NCBI GenBank assembly: GCA_009617715.1
Contig: VTFK01000065.1
Span: forward strand, 496,001-560,000
Reading direction: 5' to 3'
DNA length: 64,000 bases
DNA from: Plectrocnemia conspersa
Taxonomy: Eukaryota; Arthropoda; Insecta; Trichoptera; Polycentropodidae
The translations under genes and the position numbers were made by a program. The first letter of the stretch is position 1. Each line of letters opens with the position of its first letter. The notes beneath the pieces are model-generated. The model saw nothing but the letters and a program-made list of their open reading frames with translations, made no database searches and was not told the origin of the DNA. Shown here one piece after another: positions 61,841 through 64,000 of the stretch.

Positions 61841-62110
61841 ATTGTGTTCCACCATGATAATGCCAAAAACACACGTTTTTGGCAAGACAGAAAAAAATGT
61901 TAATATATTTACCATATGATTTAGAACTTGTACGTTCAGATTTTCAATTTTTTGCTAGTTTTGCAGAAATCTCTTAAAAATGTTAGATCATGGTAAAACT
62001 ACTTAGATCAGGTTTTCACTAATTAGTCTGAAGAATTTTTAAAGAGTGGATTCCTTTAGATACCAGAAATATGGAAGACATTCATTGATCAAAATGGCAC
62101 ATATAATTAA
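61841..62110 (+). pseudogene. mariner transposase C-terminal half
   Basis: The plus strand reads IVFHHDNAKNT, the second catalytic aspartate box of mariner (VxFHHDNARPHT). A shifted frame then gives KHTFLARQKKMLIYLPYDLELVRSDFQFF, fitting HTxLxTRQKLxELxWEVLxHPPYSPDLAPSDYHLF; the third catalytic aspartate position (SD) is kept. A last shift gives IPEIWKTFIDQNGTYN-stop, the standard mariner ending (LPERWQKVIDQNGxYI). All pieces are in order and spacing, so this is a genuine but frameshifted copy. The hAT target site lies 25 bp upstream. A possible 5'-type terminus elsewhere (CAGAGCGTTCATAAAATACC, about 62350) is not clearly its own. Confidence 0.75.
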
Positions 62111-63139
62111 TTTAATAAACTTATTAATAATTTAAGATATATTATTATTTAATATATCTAACACACGGTTATTTATATCTCATTATATTGTACATTTAAA
62201 TATATTTTTTTCTCACAATACGAATTCTTATTATTCAAAGATCTCGCGTGAAGAGTTCCTTTGTCAATATTGCCCTGCAGGACCATTACACACACGGCCC
62301 TAAAACGTAGGTATATATGTGTGTAATATAAATATATAATAAAATATATACAGAGCGTTCATAAAATACCCACAAAAAATATTGTTTTTTTTTACTTATA
62401 CGAACTTTAATTAGCTTGTTATAAGAGCCGTTTATACGAAGTATATAGTTAATACAAACATGTGTACTAAACAATAATGTAATATCTATATAAATATAAT
62501 TATAAAAAAACACGAATCAAGAGATAAGGGCGAAAAAGAAAGGTTAGACATATTTTTCTACAATATATATTTTTCATTCGCCATACAATATTTTTTTATG
62601 GATTTGCCTTATTATTATTAGCCATCGTATCCGTTTACTAAGCGATTTATTACGTTATCTACTGGTTTTCAGTGATTTTAAATGCTAGAAGTCAATATAC
62701 AGTTAGCATATGAATAAATCTTAATTTTTATCACAAATTCATTTTAATATGAGTCTAATGTCATTATACTCATATTGAAATATTAATATTGTGTACCATT
62801 TCTAAAAAGTCTCATTTTTCGAAGCCATTTGTTATTGACATTTGAATATAAAAAAAATATGCACATATGTTTATATTATTTTTATATTTCAAAAACGTGT
62901 ATAGATAATGATTGTGTTATTGAAAGGATAATACTTTTAATAATAAATAACATCCGTTTGCTTTTTAATGCGAACGTCATGTAAACAGTGGATTAAACCT
63001 TTACCAAAAATGAAAATACGACAAATCCATTCCACAGTTCTCCAATTATACAATACTCAGGCAAATTCTTACGATGGTCTATTTTCCATAGTTCAGAGTT
63101 TATTTATTAGAATCTTTATCAATATTTTCTAAGGAAATA
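62111..63139. other. AT-rich tract after the mariner fragment
   Basis: Holds TATACAGAGCGTTCATAAAA at about 62347, reminiscent of a Tc1/mariner-type element end after TA. Nothing else is recognised. Confidence 0.35.
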
Positions 63140-63760
63140 TCGGTGTGAACATTTTTACGGGGCAATCCGTGAATCGTATTGACGGTGCTTTGCGAAATTG
63201 GGATACGCGAGAGAGAGGCTAATAGATTTTCGTCTCGATGTAGGGAAAATGACTGTAAATTGGATGTCAGAAAAAAATGTATTCGAAATAATCAATATAA
63301 AAAACTTGTTTTGTTCGCGCCCGGAAGAGACGAGTGAGGGGTCCACGGGTAGACTCTAGCCGGGATTGCGCAAGAATTGTCGCTGAAATTCGATTTATTT
63401 CTCGCGTTCTTGATGTCATCTCTGCTTGATTTGAGAGTCTGTACGAGACTTTTCAGTGCCGGCTTATTAAATTCAATACAGCCACGCCGTGCCGTGCGTT
63501 TATTCGATTCCTACCGGCAAATCTTCCGCAGTGCTTTTATATTACGTGCATGAAGCGCGTCAAGGAATACCGATCCATTTGCATATTTAGTCCTAAAATC
63601 TTACTAAGTAAACAATCAAATAAAAGCGTTTATTTTTTCGTTTTAAACTTTGAAAGCATTTGCGTTTATAAACGATTGGTTAAGATGGAGGAGGTTCAAT
63701 TGCGCTGACTCCTCTCGACGCGTTTATGAATTCCGATGATGTGAGACTAGAATTTGATTA
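63140..63760. other. GC-balanced island
   Basis: Mixed composition with CG words (CCACGCCGTGCCGTGCG near 63482). A 63-codon minus frame (63155-63346) is unassigned. Candidate regulatory DNA reaching close to the window end. Confidence 0.35.
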
Positions 63761-63782
63761 TTGATGATGTGAGACTGGAATT
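63735..63782. repeat. Direct repeat, 20 bp x2 (one mismatch)
   Basis: GATGATGTGAGACTAGAATT (63735-63754) recurs as GATGATGTGAGACTGGAATT (63763-63782), period 28. Confidence 0.9.
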
Positions 63783-64000
63783 ATCATTCTCAGCTTTTTC
63801 TTAGCCGTTGAATTGGGAATAATAAAAAAATACCTATATCTTTGAAAGTCCGAACTGCAATTTTTATTTTTCTCAAGTGCTTCCGAGAAATAAAGTGGAA
63901 GTAGAGTTACAATAATATAAACACGAAAATTCAAATGCAATTTTTCTGGCAGCTCGTTTAGAAAGCTGATGATTTTTAATGCATTTCGTTGGCGGACAAA

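Noticed and set aside
1..64000. CRISPR arrays, bacterial operons, riboswitches, phage or rRNA genes
   Set aside because: No regularly spaced repeats, Shine-Dalgarno-led gene runs or rRNA-like sequence were seen; the window is plainly animal nuclear DNA.

Overview
This window looks like non-coding DNA from an insect-type animal nuclear genome. It is about 70% AT by eye, with no operons, rRNA or canonical tRNA genes. Instead it carries eroded non-LTR retrotransposons, mariner and hAT transposons, and a tRNA-derived SINE. The order of insect cannot be fixed from the sequence. I found no intact host protein-coding gene. The most likely reading is a large intron or intergenic desert, with short GC-balanced islands of 150-850 bp set in AT-rich DNA. 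The islands look like conserved regulatory DNA, but their function is inferred only.

Transposable elements. Translating short stretches exposed reverse-transcriptase (RT) remnants of CR1/Jockey-like or R1-like LINEs. On the minus strand they lie at 3266-3415, 27381-27590, 31871-32150, 41043-41354, 48525-48776 and 52504-52677. One lies on the plus strand at 12375-13030. Mariner transposase pieces lie at 9863-10048 (+), 16361-16513 (-) and 61841-62110 (+). The best preserved element is a 1072-bp hAT transposon at 60736-61807. It has terminal inverted repeats, an 8-bp target duplication with one mismatch, subterminal ACTCGAGTA-type repeats and a recognisable hAT dimerisation domain. It sits 33 bp before the 61.8 kb mariner fragment and may have inserted into it. 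Three decayed copies of one tRNA-derived SINE lie at 552-690 (+), 48850-48992 (-) and 59530-59630 (+).

Structures and signals. These include a 27-bp stem / 32-nt loop hairpin at 29964-30049 and a perfect 13-bp stem at 12265-12297. A palindrome cluster at 58608-58756 has two related palindromes that changed symmetrically. A tract fused to CAG|GTAAGC at 13441-13470 (-) matches the recursive-splice consensus, with a weaker plus-strand candidate at 32458-32485. YY1/PHO-type motifs occur at 57700-57709 and, three times, in 54709-54850.

Layout. 0-9 kb: islands, a LINE scrap, SINE copy 1 and an LTR-like segment. 9-17 kb: mariner, the plus-strand LINE, islands. 17-26 kb: AT desert with islands near 20.9, 22.2, 23 and 25.8 kb. 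26-37 kb: two LINE scraps, the long hairpin, islands. 37-53 kb: desert, three LINE scraps, SINE copy 2, islands. 53-64 kb: dense islands, palindromes, SINE copy 3, hAT and mariner. Nothing suggests that these parts form a pathway; the only apparent joint role would be regulatory.
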